Shown here piece after piece: positions 51,296 through 60,329 of a stretch of DNA of 64,000 bases. The stretch comes from Rossellomorea sp. y25. GTDB taxonomy: Bacteria > Bacillota > Bacilli > Bacillales > Bacillaceae_B. The stretch is taken from positions 620,001 through 684,000 of the forward strand of contig NZ_CP145886.1 in NCBI RefSeq assembly GCF_038049935.1, in the 5' to 3' direction. The notes beneath the pieces were generated by a model. The model did not search any database, had not been told where the DNA came from, and worked only from the letters and a program-made list of their open reading frames with translations. The stretch's first letter is position 1, and every line of letters begins with the position of its first letter. The position numbers and the translations under genes were made by a program.

Positions 51296-52189
51296 ATGAG
51301 ACTTGGATTTATTGGTCTTGGGATTATGGGGAAACCGATGTCACTTAATCTAGTAAAGAGTGGCTACGATGTAACCGTGTTTGATCTTAATGAGTCTGCA
51401 GTAGAAGAGTTAGTGAGCTTGGGAGCACGCGGTGCAGGTTCTCCGAAAGAAGTGGGGGAGCATAGTGACATCATTTTCACCATGCTTCCTAAGGGAGAGC
51501 ATGTCATGAGTGTGGTCCTTGGTGAAAGCGGTGTCATCTATGGCGCGAATGATGGAACGATTGTAGTGGATATGAGCTCCATCTCTCCGGTCCAGTCGAA
51601 GGAAATTGCCGCAGCCCTTGCCGTAAGAGGGATGGAGATGCTGGATGCTCCGGTAAGCGGTGGTGAGCCAAAGGCGATCGACGGAACACTGGCCATCATG
51701 GTCGGAGGAAAAGAAGAAGTCTATGAAACAGTGAAACCGGTATTGGAAGTGATGGGTCAGGATATCACCCTTGTTGGGGATCATGGTTGTGGTACGACTG
51801 CGAAGCTTGCCAATCAGATCCTGGTGAATGTCCATATCGCAGCGATGTCTGAGGCACTGACGTTAGCGTCGAAAGCGGGAATCGATATTAAGAAGATGTA
51901 CGAAGCGATCCGTGGAGGGTTGGCTGGAAGTGCTGTGCTGGATGCGAAGGTTCCATTGATCCTTGAGCGGAACTTTGTCGCCGGCGGGCGGATCGATATT
52001 AATGCGAAAGATCTGACCAATGTAATGGATACGGCTCACTCCATCGGGGTTCCATTGCCGCTGTCAAGCCAGGTGCTGGAGATGTACCATGCGCTAATGG
52101 CAGACGGGAAAGCTGGGGACGATCATGGAGGACTGATTCAGTTTTACGAGAAACTTGCGAATCACGAAGTAAAGGGTGTCAGCCAGTGA
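51296..52189 (+). CDS. GarR/LtnD-like 3-hydroxyacid dehydrogenase
   Basis: A 297-residue NAD(P)-dependent beta-hydroxyacid dehydrogenase: MRLGFIGLGIMGKPMSLNL Rossmann start, substrate motif DAPVSGGEPKAIDGTLAIMVGG (about 120-141) and catalytic Lys in GCGTTAKLANQ (about 170). Relatives include tartronate-semialdehyde reductase GarR and L-threonate dehydrogenase LtnD. The next gene, a DUF1537 kinase, points to tetronate breakdown. ATG 51296 has AGGAGGG seven bases upstream. The following gene overlaps its stop by four bases. Confidence 0.87.
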   Translation: MRLGFIGLGIMGKPMSLNLVKSGYDVTVFDLNESAVEELVSLGARGAGSPKEVGEHSDIIFTMLPKGEHVMSVVLGESGVIYGANDGTIVVDMSSISPVQSKEIAAALAVRGMEMLDAPVSGGEPKAIDGTLAIMVGGKEEVYETVKPVLEVMGQDITLVGDHGCGTTAKLANQILVNVHIAAMSEALTLASKAGIDIKKMYEAIRGGLAGSAVLDAKVPLILERNFVAGGRIDINAKDLTNVMDTAHSIGVPLPLSSQVLEMYHALMADGKAGDDHGGLIQFYEKLANHEVKGVSQ

Positions 52190-53616
52190 TAAAAGTGAGA
52201 AATGTAGATGAAATACTATCGTCCTACCAATCTATTGATCAGCAAAAAGTGAACCAATGGTGGAAAAAAGTCAGACCTAATTTCACACACAAGATTGTCG
52301 TCCTTGATGATGATCCGACAGGCGTCCAAACCGTTCATGGGGTTTCCGTCTATACGGATTGGGAGGAGGAAACCATTGAACAAGGGTTTGCCGAAGATAA
52401 TCAGATCTTCTTCATCCTGACGAACTCGAGAGCTTTTACGGCAAAAGAAACCGAGCAGGTCCACCGCGATATCGCAGAACGAACCGAGGCCATCTCCAAA
52501 AAGCTGGGGATACCTTACCTCATCATCAGCCGTGGTGATTCGACTCTGAGAGGACATTATCCCCTTGAAACAGAGGTTCTCAGACGAACGATGGAATCCG
52601 AAAGCAACATGAGTGTGGATGGGGAGGTCATCCTTCCGTTTTTCAAAGAAGGCGGGCGATTGACGATTGAGAACACTCACTTTGTTCAGCAGGAAGACGT
52701 GCTGGTACCTGCCGGGGAAACCGAGTTTGCGAAGGATCGGACGTTCGGATACACATCGAGTCATTTAGGTGAATGGGTGGAAGAGAAGACGAAGGGTGCT
52801 TTTCCTGAAAAAGGCGTCACGTATATTTCACTGGAATCCATCCGGAACATGGACATCGACGGAATCGTTGATCAATTGCTTGGTGTGAAGGGCTTTGGCA
52901 AAGTGATCGTCAACGCCGTGGAAGAATCGGATGTGAGAGTCTTTACGACGGCGCTGATTCTTGCCATCCAGGAAGGAAAGCGATTCATCTTCCGTACGGC
53001 GGCAGCTTTCACCAAGGTGATCGGGGATATCTCTTCACGACCATTGTTAACGAAGGAAGAGTTGATCAGCGAGGAACGGGAGAATGGCGGATTGGTCATC
53101 GTCGGATCGCATGTCAAGAAGACGACGGATCAATTGGAGAAGCTCCGGGAACTGCCATCCCTGCATTTCATTGAGTTCGATGCTCATCTGGTGCTGGATA
53201 AAGAAGCATTTCAAAAGGAGATCGAGCGTGTACAGCAAGAGGCAGAGACGAAGGTTGCTGAAGGCATCAGCACGGTCATCTATACGAAGAGAAAGCGCTT
53301 AGATCTCGGCGACGGGATGGAAGAACAGGAACTACAGTTATCCGTTGAAATCTCGAATGCCGTCACAAGCATCGTGCGTCATTTCTCCATACGACCGAAT
53401 TACTTGATTGCTAAAGGCGGAATCACCTCCAGTGATGTGGGCACGAAAGGATTATGTGTAAAACGTGCCACCGTTGCTGGACAGATCGCACCGGGGATAC
53501 CGGTCTGGAAAACAGGGGAAGAGAGCACGTTCCCGTTCATTCCTTATGTGATTTTTCCAGGGAATGTAGGAGCAGTCACGACGTTAAGAGATGTGGTCTC
53601 GACACTGGAAGGGTAA
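52186..53616 (+). CDS. four-carbon acid sugar kinase (DUF1537, OtnK/LtnK-like)
   Basis: A 476-residue two-domain kinase: N-terminal substrate domain with VVLDDDPTGVQTVHGV (about 39) and SRGDSTLRGHYPLE (about 121), and C-terminal nucleotide domain with LIAKGGITSSDVG (about 404) and the PGNVG end motif. Family members phosphorylate 3-oxo-tetronates or threonate in tetronate catabolism. The GTG start overlaps the dehydrogenase stop (GTGA), so the two are translationally coupled. The aldolase and isomerase that usually complete the pathway are not in this window. Confidence 0.88.
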   Translation: MIKVRNVDEILSSYQSIDQQKVNQWWKKVRPNFTHKIVVLDDDPTGVQTVHGVSVYTDWEEETIEQGFAEDNQIFFILTNSRAFTAKETEQVHRDIAERTEAISKKLGIPYLIISRGDSTLRGHYPLETEVLRRTMESESNMSVDGEVILPFFKEGGRLTIENTHFVQQEDVLVPAGETEFAKDRTFGYTSSHLGEWVEEKTKGAFPEKGVTYISLESIRNMDIDGIVDQLLGVKGFGKVIVNAVEESDVRVFTTALILAIQEGKRFIFRTAAAFTKVIGDISSRPLLTKEELISEERENGGLVIVGSHVKKTTDQLEKLRELPSLHFIEFDAHLVLDKEAFQKEIERVQQEAETKVAEGISTVIYTKRKRLDLGDGMEEQELQLSVEISNAVTSIVRHFSIRPNYLIAKGGITSSDVGTKGLCVKRATVAGQIAPGIPVWKTGEESTFPFIPYVIFPGNVGAVTTLRDVVSTLEG

Positions 53617-53710
53617 TGGATCCATGCAGGATTCCCTCTTTCTAAAGGGGAATGCAGGGCGATTCTGCTTGTGATAAACGTGTTTCACAAAACAAAGGGG
53701 GTAATCGTAC

Positions 53711-55054
53711 ATGGTTACAGGCAATATGTTGATTGTGATTTTCTTTCTGGCATTAGCAGCACTTTTTTTCTTAATTTTAAAATTGAAAGTTGAACCATTC
53801 CTTTCCTTGATTGGGGTTGCATTCGCAACGGCTGTGGTCATCGGGATGCCGTTAAATGAAGTGGCGGCCACCGTGACCCAAGGATTCGGGAACACCCTGA
53901 CCGGAGTCGGGATCCTTATCGGACTCGGTGTCATCTTCGGACAGTTCCTTGGTGCATCAGGTGCGATCGAAAAAATCGCGGCAGCGGTACTTAAAGCATT
54001 TGGTATCAAAAAATCTCCAGCCGGTCTTGCATTGACGGGGACAGCCGTTTCGATTCCTGTATTCTTCGATGCGGCATTCGTCATCCTAAGCGGATTGATC
54101 AAAAGCTTATCGAAGAAGACGGGTATCTCGGTCATTTCATTTGTTACGGCCCTTGGTGTAGGATTGATTGTTTCCCATAACATGATCGCCCCGACACCAG
54201 GACCTCTTGTAGTTGCAGAAAACACAGGTTCAGATCTTGGCTTGTTCATCCTTTACGGCATCCTTGTAGCAATCCCGGCTACACTTGTCGGGGGGTATTT
54301 CTACGGACTGTTTATTGGAAAACGGATCAACCATTCAGGTGCCATCGAAGAAGTGGCGGTTAGCCTTGAAGATGCACCGAAAAAGGAAATCAGCACAGGT
54401 TTAAGCTTCTTCATGCTGGCACTTCCAATCGGACTTATTTTGATCAACACGGTATCGCAGTTGCTCATCCCGGACACGGACCTTGCAAGTGTATTGGGAT
54501 TCATCGGTGATAAGAATATTGCTCTATTCATCAGTGTGGTGGCAGCGATCATCCTGCTTGCCCCTTATATCTCAGTTCCAAACAGCAGATTGTACTCAGA
54601 AGCCATCAACTCAGCCGGGATCATCATCCTGGTGACAGGAGCGGGTGGAGCATTCGGAGCGGTGATCAATAAGAGTGGAATCGGCGATTATTTAATCGCA
54701 ACGATGCAAAGCTGGAGCATCCCGGTTCTATTACTTGCATTCATCTTCTCACAAATCCTGCGTGCGTCACTTGGATCCGCGACCGTTGCCCTTGTGACAA
54801 CGTCCAGTATCCTTGGACCAATGGCCGTTGAGCTTGGTGTATCACCAATCTTACTCGGGCTTGCCATCTGTGCCGGTGGTATCGGTCTTTCTCTTCCGAA
54901 CGATTCAGGATTCTGGGTTGTGAACCGATTCGGTAAATTGACGGTTGTGCAAACGTTGAAAGCGTGGACCCTCGGTGGTTTCATTGCCGGGTTGACGGCG
55001 ATAACAACAGTTTTAATTTTGAGTTTGTTCTCGGGGATACTTCCGGGGTTGTAG
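53711..55054 (+). CDS. GntP family sugar-acid permease
   Basis: A 447-residue transporter with 12-14 membrane segments. GntP-family words are EVAATVTQGFGNTLTGVGILIGLGVIFGQFLGASGA, SHNMIAPTPGPLVVAENTG and LPNDSGFWVVNRFGKLTVVQTLKAW. It imports aldonates such as gluconate, probably tetronates here, by proton symport. AAAGGGGG precedes the ATG. It lies 94 bases after the kinase gene and ends at a hairpin of the GGGACGGACCT type. Confidence 0.92.
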   Translation: MVTGNMLIVIFFLALAALFFLILKLKVEPFLSLIGVAFATAVVIGMPLNEVAATVTQGFGNTLTGVGILIGLGVIFGQFLGASGAIEKIAAAVLKAFGIKKSPAGLALTGTAVSIPVFFDAAFVILSGLIKSLSKKTGISVISFVTALGVGLIVSHNMIAPTPGPLVVAENTGSDLGLFILYGILVAIPATLVGGYFYGLFIGKRINHSGAIEEVAVSLEDAPKKEISTGLSFFMLALPIGLILINTVSQLLIPDTDLASVLGFIGDKNIALFISVVAAIILLAPYISVPNSRLYSEAINSAGIIILVTGAGGAFGAVINKSGIGDYLIATMQSWSIPVLLLAFIFSQILRASLGSATVALVTTSSILGPMAVELGVSPILLGLAICAGGIGLSLPNDSGFWVVNRFGKLTVVQTLKAWTLGGFIAGLTAITTVLILSLFSGILPGL

Positions 55055-55061
55055 GAATAGG

Positions 55062-55101
55062 AAAGGTCCGTCCCTCATGTGATTTGGGGGACGGACCTTT
55101 T
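55062..55101. repeat. hairpin form of the GAGGGACGGACCT element after the GntP gene
   Basis: AAAGGTCCGTCCCTC (55062-55076) / GGGGACGGACCTTTT (55087-55101), ten-base loop. The T-rich end lets it act as terminator. This is the only member found between 23 kb and the window end. Confidence 0.88.
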
Positions 55102-55196
55102 AAGGCTAACCGAATGTTTGTCTAATTCCATCAAACCCTCTACAATAAAAGCAACAAGAGATTGGACACTCGTCTCATTACGGAGGTGGAAGTGAA

Positions 55197-55565
55197 ATGA
55201 ATAAGACCGAGAAACATTATTCAGAGGAAAAGTTTTGGGATAAGTTGAAGAGGTACGGTTTAAAGGCCGGGCATTCTGTGGTTTATACAGCATTGCTTCT
55301 CTATTTTGTCCTGCAAAAGCCGGATATTCCCGTTAAGGCGAAGATGATCATCATCGGGGCACTGGGATATTTCATTCTTCCAACGGACTTTATTCCCGAC
55401 ATGGCGGTGGGTGTAGGATTTACCGATGACTTTGGTGCGTTGGGTCTGGCTTTATTGCAGGTGGCAATGTATATCGATGACGAGGTGAAGGCGCAGGCCA
55501 AGGCGAAGTTGAGAGATTGGTTCGGGGATGATGTGGATACGTCAGAGGTTGATGGGAAATTGTAA
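55197..55565 (+). CDS. YkvA/DUF1232 family membrane protein
   Basis: A 122-residue protein: AGHSVVYTALLLYFVLQKPDIPVKAKMIIIGALGYFILPTDFIPDMAVGVGFTDDFGALGLAL. It carries the DUF1232 motif (YFILPTDFIPD...GFTDD), then a helical tail VKAQAKAKLRDWFG. Function is unknown. GGAGGTGG precedes the ATG. Confidence 0.87.
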   Translation: MNKTEKHYSEEKFWDKLKRYGLKAGHSVVYTALLLYFVLQKPDIPVKAKMIIIGALGYFILPTDFIPDMAVGVGFTDDFGALGLALLQVAMYIDDEVKAQAKAKLRDWFGDDVDTSEVDGKL

Positions 55566-55574
55566 GAGACAGAG

Positions 55575-55608
55575 AAAAGCCACCCGCTGAATTCAGAGGG
55601 TGGCTTTT
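55575..55608 (+). terminator. terminator after the YkvA-like gene
   Basis: AAAAGCCACCC / GGGTGGCTTTT. Confidence 0.92.
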
Positions 55609-55697
55609 CATATGAGATGGTCAATTTCAAGATAGAACTACATTAACACAGAGTTCAATGGATGACAAACTTAAATGATCAGGGATGAGCGGGGCCC

Positions 55698-55842
55698 TTG
55701 CCACGAACTGCAAATTGGTGTATGCTGATGGCGAAAATATATAGGTGACATAGAGAAACTATGTTGGCGTCCAATTGGTTAATGACGATTTGTTATCGTA
55801 GCGCAGTGCCTCCTGATTATCGGGGGGGGGCACTTTTATTTA
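55698..55842 (+). promoter_or_regulatory. structured leader with terminator upstream of the HD gene
   Basis: Promoter TTGCCA (55698-55703), 17 bp, TATGCT (55721-55726). The predicted transcript has hairpins ACATAG (55748-55753) / CTATGT (55759-55764) and ACGAT (55785-55789) / ATCGT (55795-55799). A terminator follows, AGTGCC (55805-55810) / GGCACT (55829-55834) plus T run, and its 3' side contains nine G. The RBS AAGGGGG follows at 55848. It does not match a riboswitch class I know. Confidence 0.5.
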
Positions 55843-55862
55843 TATCTAAGGGGGAATGGGTT

Positions 55863-56840
55863 GTGTGGATAAAAGACGTTCTGTACGGAGAATACAAAGT
55901 GGACAGGGTATTGGAAGAACTGATTCTAAGTGATCCTGTTCAACGATTAAAGGGGATCCATCAAGGCGGAGCCAGTTTCCTGGTCAATGAGGAGTGGGAT
56001 GTAACCAGATACGAGCACTCAGTAGGTGTAATGCTTTTGATTAAAATATTGGGAGGCCAAGTAGAGGAGCAGATTGCTGGATTACTGCATGATGTATCAC
56101 ATACTGCCTTCTCCCACGTCATTGATGGGGTTCTCGATAATCTTTCTGAGGATTACCATGAAGACATTTTCGAACAGGTCATCCTTCAATCTGAGATTCC
56201 CCAGATCTTGGAGAAGTACGATTATGACTATCGGGACATCCTCCTTGATGATTCCAAATGGTCACTGCTTGAGCAGCCGGCACCTGAGCTTTGTGCAGAC
56301 CGGGTGGATTACACGTTGAGGGATATGTATAGATATGGGTTTATCTCATTTGAAGAGGTTCACGATTTCCTGGAACAGGTTGCAGTGGTGGAAGGGAAGA
56401 TCTGCGTGAAAACCATTGATGCAGCTGAGTGGTTTGTTAAGACTTATTATACAGAAGTGATTGACTTCTTCATGAATCCATTGAATATCTATGGGAATCA
56501 TTCCCTTTCCAAGGTATTAAAAAGTGCATTAGAAAAAGGATGGATCAGCTTGGATGATTTTCTTGGGGAGGATGAAGAGGTACTCCAGAAACTCCAAAAC
56601 ACTGATGACCACATTCAGATGCTCCTAAGTGAACTGAATCAAGATGTATATATAGAAGAAAACAAAGCCGACTACGACATTCACCATAAAGGAAAGGTGA
56701 GGCTGATAGATCCCTCAGTTATGAATGGGTATGGTTTGCAAAAGTCGTCTGATATGTCGGAAGAAGTGAGACAAAGGGGAGAAGCTGCTTTTAAAGTCAG
56801 TAAAACAGGCAGGTATTTGAAGGTGATTGGCGTTGGTTAG
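55863..56840 (+). CDS. HD-domain phosphohydrolase (YdhJ-like)
   Basis: A 325-residue soluble protein. The HD motif runs TRYEHSVGVMLLI (His about 44), IAGLLHDVSHTAFSH (HD about 67) and CADRVDYTLRDM (third Asp about 143). HD proteins hydrolyse nucleotides or phosphoesters; the substrate is unknown. I chose GTG 55863, eight bases after AAGGGGG. The frame continues upstream through the leader terminator, which cannot be coding in a full-length message. Confidence 0.82.
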   Translation: MWIKDVLYGEYKVDRVLEELILSDPVQRLKGIHQGGASFLVNEEWDVTRYEHSVGVMLLIKILGGQVEEQIAGLLHDVSHTAFSHVIDGVLDNLSEDYHEDIFEQVILQSEIPQILEKYDYDYRDILLDDSKWSLLEQPAPELCADRVDYTLRDMYRYGFISFEEVHDFLEQVAVVEGKICVKTIDAAEWFVKTYYTEVIDFFMNPLNIYGNHSLSKVLKSALEKGWISLDDFLGEDEEVLQKLQNTDDHIQMLLSELNQDVYIEENKADYDIHHKGKVRLIDPSVMNGYGLQKSSDMSEEVRQRGEAAFKVSKTGRYLKVIGVG

Positions 56841-56976
56841 TTGAATAGGATCCTGCTTTGGGTCGAGCAAGCAAAGCGGGTCGTCTATTAGGATGCCCCG
56901 CATTTTATACTGGAAAAACATAATTGGTCATTTTCATGCTCATACTAAAGCATATACGTTTAAAGGAGCGAGTACC

Positions 56977-57546
56977 ATGACTGAATCCCAGCAGACCATG
57001 CTTGGCCGTTTAAAAGAGATCCAGGAGAATCAAACCGAAATGTGGACCAGCTATTGGCAGCAATATTCTGATCTTGCCACCTGGCCGTTTTGGGTATTGG
57101 CTGCATTGTTTGTTCTTCCTTTGATCATTCTTCTTTTTAGAATAGATAAGCGAAAGGCCCTACTTATAGGGTTTTATGGATATAATGTTCATGTTTTTTT
57201 TACATACGTAGATGCGATAGGAGCCAACATGGTGAAGTGGTTCTATCCTTATAAAATTTTCCCGGTGCTGGCGAGCTCGGTCTCACTGGATGTGTCCTTG
57301 GTTCCCGTTGCCTACATGCTCATGTATCAATTTACATTAAACCAACATAAAAATTATTATCTATTCATGTTGCTGCTCAGTGCAGTCTTTGCATTTGCTT
57401 TCAAGCCATTGCTTGTTGCGTTGGGTCTGTTTGAGATGAGCAGGGGGACGAATTATTTCACCTTATTCAGTGGATACGTGGTGGTCGGTCTGATTGCGAA
57501 ATGGATCACGAATATCTTTGTTTACTTCGAAAAGAAAGCTCATTGA
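56977..57546 (+). CDS. CBO0543-type membrane protein
   Basis: A 189-residue protein: polar start with LGRLKEIQENQTEMWTSYWQQYSDLATWPFW, then five membrane segments including FYGYNVHVFFTYVDAIGANMVKWFYPYKIFP. The pattern is that of the CBO0543 family of unknown function. AAAGGAGCG precedes ATG 56977. Confidence 0.75.
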   Translation: MTESQQTMLGRLKEIQENQTEMWTSYWQQYSDLATWPFWVLAALFVLPLIILLFRIDKRKALLIGFYGYNVHVFFTYVDAIGANMVKWFYPYKIFPVLASSVSLDVSLVPVAYMLMYQFTLNQHKNYYLFMLLLSAVFAFAFKPLLVALGLFEMSRGTNYFTLFSGYVVVGLIAKWITNIFVYFEKKAH

Positions 57547-57550
57547 TCTT

Positions 57551-58492
57551 TCATGGTTTCCCGTCTGCCTTACCCATGACGTTGATAAAATCCTCGACAA
57601 AGCTTGGATAGTCCAATTCAAGGTAGATGTTGATGTTTTTTTCAGCAGGCTTTGAACTGGGCCTGAAATCAGCGATGGACGTTCCCATTCCTGTTCCCGT
57701 GGTCAAGATGTTGATTTCCCTTCTGATAGACTGCCCCATTTCCGGGTTCACCATCAGGGATAGGGTCACGACATCGTGAAGGGGGGCACCTTTTATTCCG
57801 GGAACGAGCTTCTTATAAGCATCAATATAGTACTCCATGACTTCATCCATGATTTCAATCAATGGATTATCTGACATCTGCTGGATATAACGGATTTGGT
57901 CCATGGTGATGATGGCTTTGTTCGAGACATTCAAGGGAACGACGTAAAGATTGTCCAGATCCCTGACCACCACCTGTGACGCAATGGGGTCCCCATAGAA
58001 GTTCGCTTCTGCAGACGGGGTGACGTTTCCGGGAACTAAAAATGCTCCTCCCATAATGTAAAATTCCTTGATGTCCTCGACGATATTCTCACCTAATAAG
58101 TAAAGGGAGGCGAGGGATGTACTTCTCCCCACGTCAACGATGGTGATATCGTCCTGGTCCTTGATGATTTTGTAGAGTTCTGAGAAATTGGTCAGTTCAC
58201 CAGCTAAGCTCTCAGGGGGTCTGATGGGTCCGAGCCCTTCCTGTCCGTGGATCTCAGGATAGTACGTTGGGATTTCCCCTGACGATGGGCTATTGGTTCC
58301 CCCGATGATCGGGACATCCTCTCGTCCGGCAAGCTTAAGCAAGTAGGCTATATTATCCGTTGCCTGCTCTTTTGAAGTGTTCCCATAGCTTGATACGATG
58401 GCGAGTACTTTAATCTCGGGATTCAGTAAGGCGTACATGATGGCAATGGAATCATCAATGCCGGGATCCGCAAACAAAATGATTTTCTTCAT
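57551..58492 (-). CDS. nucleoside hydrolase family protein
   Basis: A 313-residue enzyme with the inosine-uridine hydrolase start MKKIILFADPGIDDSIAIMYAL. The usual DTDPGIDDA is ADPGIDDS here, lacking the first Asp of the Ca2+ site but keeping DPGIDD. VVSSYGNTSKEQATDNIAYLL, EFYIMGGAFLVPGNVTPSAEANFYGDP and APLHDVVTLSL (catalytic His-Asp end motif) are also present. It should split ribonucleosides into base and ribose, or another N-ribosyl compound. Confidence 0.88.
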   Translation of the reverse strand: MKKIILFADPGIDDSIAIMYALLNPEIKVLAIVSSYGNTSKEQATDNIAYLLKLAGREDVPIIGGTNSPSSGEIPTYYPEIHGQEGLGPIRPPESLAGELTNFSELYKIIKDQDDITIVDVGRSTSLASLYLLGENIVEDIKEFYIMGGAFLVPGNVTPSAEANFYGDPIASQVVVRDLDNLYVVPLNVSNKAIITMDQIRYIQQMSDNPLIEIMDEVMEYYIDAYKKLVPGIKGAPLHDVVTLSLMVNPEMGQSIRREINILTTGTGMGTSIADFRPSSKPAEKNINIYLELDYPSFVEDFINVMGKADGKP

Positions 58493-58577
58493 CGGACATT
58501 CTCCTAACCAATGATAGTGTACTTATATAACGTATCGATAGAAAAAAGGGATTATGCCTTTGAATGAAGTCTTTCTT

Positions 58578-58760
58578 CTACTTATCCTCGAATAAATCCT
58601 CGTCCCCCTGTGGTTCTTTGATTCCATGCTTTTCTTTCAGGAATCGTCCGATGACCGAGCTATTAATGCCTTCTCGAACGGCTCGCTCGATAATGATATA
58701 GAAGATAAAAAGAAAAATAATCAAGATGATGATGCTAATAAAGACGAAAAAGAGTTCCAT
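58578..58760 (-). CDS. small membrane protein
   Basis: A 60-residue protein with one long membrane segment (MELFFVFISIIILIIFLFIFYIIIE) and a charged tail ending QGDEDLFEDK. GGAGG lies eight bases before ATG 58760. Family not recognised. It sits 33 bases downstream of the CPBP gene and is probably co-transcribed. Confidence 0.62.
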   Translation of the reverse strand: MELFFVFISIIILIIFLFIFYIIIERAVREGINSSVIGRFLKEKHGIKEPQGDEDLFEDK

Positions 58761-58793
58761 GGCGTTCACCTCCGAAAATTGATTTGTGTTCGT

Positions 58794-59576
58794 TTAAATT
58801 ATCCACCCATTCAACACCATTCCCATATTCATCACCATATGAAAAGCAATTGAAGGATAGAGGCTATCCGTTTTCAACACCACAATGGCATAGAATAAGC
58901 CTCCGAAAGAGAAGAGGAGACTCAGAAGTACCGGGATTCCGATGGAGAGATGTAAGAGACCGAACCCCAAGCTTGTCACCGTGACGGCATAAAGGACGGA
59001 GACGTTTCGTTTCAACGATGACAACATGATGCCTCTCCAAATCAGCTCTTCTAGTATCGCGTTAAGGATGGTAAATCCTATTGCGAAGAGGAATAGGGAT
59101 TTCACCTCACTTATTTCTAGGGACCAGATGAGTGGGATGAAGATGGTGCTTGATCCCGCCAGGCCAATCAGTAAGAATAAGGGCAATGAAATGGTGTGCG
59201 ATGGCATGGAGATGCGCTTTCTCCAATTCGGGAACTCAGTGAAGAATCGGATTTTTTCTTTTGATATCAAGTGTGAGAATGCTAGCGCCATCAAGATGAT
59301 TAGAAGGAAGCTCCTGTTCAACAGAATTTTCGTTTCTTTTGAAACATTCCACTCGTTGATCCAGCCGGTTGCAAGTTGAAACACCAGTAACCCGAGCAGG
59401 AAGAACAGGAATAGGGAAATGACCGATCGGTTCTTTTTAGTAGAAAGATAGAGAATGAGAAAGCCCAGGAGCGGCAACAGTCCCCAATCGTATGTTCTAT
59501 ATGAAAGAAGGATGATTCCTGTGAAAAACAGGGAGGCAGAACTGATAAGGAAAATCGTTTGCTGTGAACGGATCAT
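58794..59576 (-). CDS. CPBP intramembrane metalloprotease
   Basis: A 260-residue protein with about eight membrane segments. The Abi/CPBP motifs are LEELIWRGIML (EExxxR, about 166), FGLLHLSIG (His about 200) and the final AFHMVMN. Relatives are Rce1-like proteases or peptide-modification/immunity proteins. No bacteriocin gene is visible nearby. Confidence 0.88.
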   Translation of the reverse strand: MIRSQQTIFLISSASLFFTGIILLSYRTYDWGLLPLLGFLILYLSTKKNRSVISLFLFFLLGLLVFQLATGWINEWNVSKETKILLNRSFLLIILMALAFSHLISKEKIRFFTEFPNWRKRISMPSHTISLPLFLLIGLAGSSTIFIPLIWSLEISEVKSLFLFAIGFTILNAILEELIWRGIMLSSLKRNVSVLYAVTVTSLGFGLLHLSIGIPVLLSLLFSFGGLFYAIVVLKTDSLYPSIAFHMVMNMGMVLNGWII

Positions 59577-59714
59577 GGGGGTCCCCCTTGGTTGTTCTTT
59601 ATAAATACTTTAGCATAATTTTCCTATCTTGTATGAGTCCTTTTTTCGTTAAAGATGAAGAGGCCGTTGCTTGTGGTAAAATTAGGATAAGTTACATAAG
59701 AGAGGGGAAAGAAC

Positions 59715-60329
59715 ATGTACAAACATATCATATGGGACTTCGACGGCACTCTTTTTGATACATATCCCGTCATGGCTGGCTCCTTCAAGGATACGCTTGA
59801 AAGTCATGGAATCGAAGAAACGTTAGAGGAAATCATGAAACAGATGAAGGTATCAATCACATCCGCTCTAAAACACTATGAAGAAAAGTATGGGATTGGG
59901 AAAGAATTTGTTACAGCCTACAATTCCAGGAGAAAAAAAGTTGAATTCGACAGGTCCAAGCCCTTTGAAGGAATCGTGGAACTTTGTAAGTATGTTCATG
60001 AAACGGGAAGAAGGAATTATCTATATACCCACAGGGGAGAGTCATCGATCAGGATGCTGGAGAGTTACGGATTGACGGCTTACTTTTCAGACTTCATTAC
60101 CTCACAGCACGGATTTGAGCGGAAGCCGAGTCCCGATGCCATTCAACATTTGATTCGTACACATGATATTGATCAATTGGAAGCAATCATGATTGGTGAC
60201 CGGGATTTGGATCTGGAATCAGGAAAGAATGCCGGGATCAGCTCATGCTTCTTTACGGATAAGCGGGTAGCGAATCCCCATGCTGATTTTGTGGTCACTA
60301 GTGTGGAGGAGTTGTATAAGATCATTTGA
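59715..60329 (+). CDS. HAD-IA family hydrolase
   Basis: A 204-residue phosphatase: motif I IIWDFDGTLFDTYP (Asp about 8), cap helices, motif II YLYTHRG (about 101), motif III ERKPSPDAI with Lys (about 138), motif IV IMIGDRDLDLESGKNAG (about 160). It resembles phosphoglycolate phosphatase-like enzymes. AGAGAGGGGAAAG lies before the ATG. Confidence 0.9.
   Translation: MYKHIIWDFDGTLFDTYPVMAGSFKDTLESHGIEETLEEIMKQMKVSITSALKHYEEKYGIGKEFVTAYNSRRKKVEFDRSKPFEGIVELCKYVHETGRRNYLYTHRGESSIRMLESYGLTAYFSDFITSQHGFERKPSPDAIQHLIRTHDIDQLEAIMIGDRDLDLESGKNAGISSCFFTDKRVANPHADFVVTSVEELYKII

Noticed and set aside
53584..54249. 221-codon minus-strand frame
   Set aside because: It lies opposite the GntP permease gene, whose membrane segments and family motifs are clear.
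55761..55862. N-terminal extension of the HD protein
   Set aside because: The frame is open, but it passes through a strong terminator hairpin, and GTG 55863 has a good ribosome binding site and matches family length.
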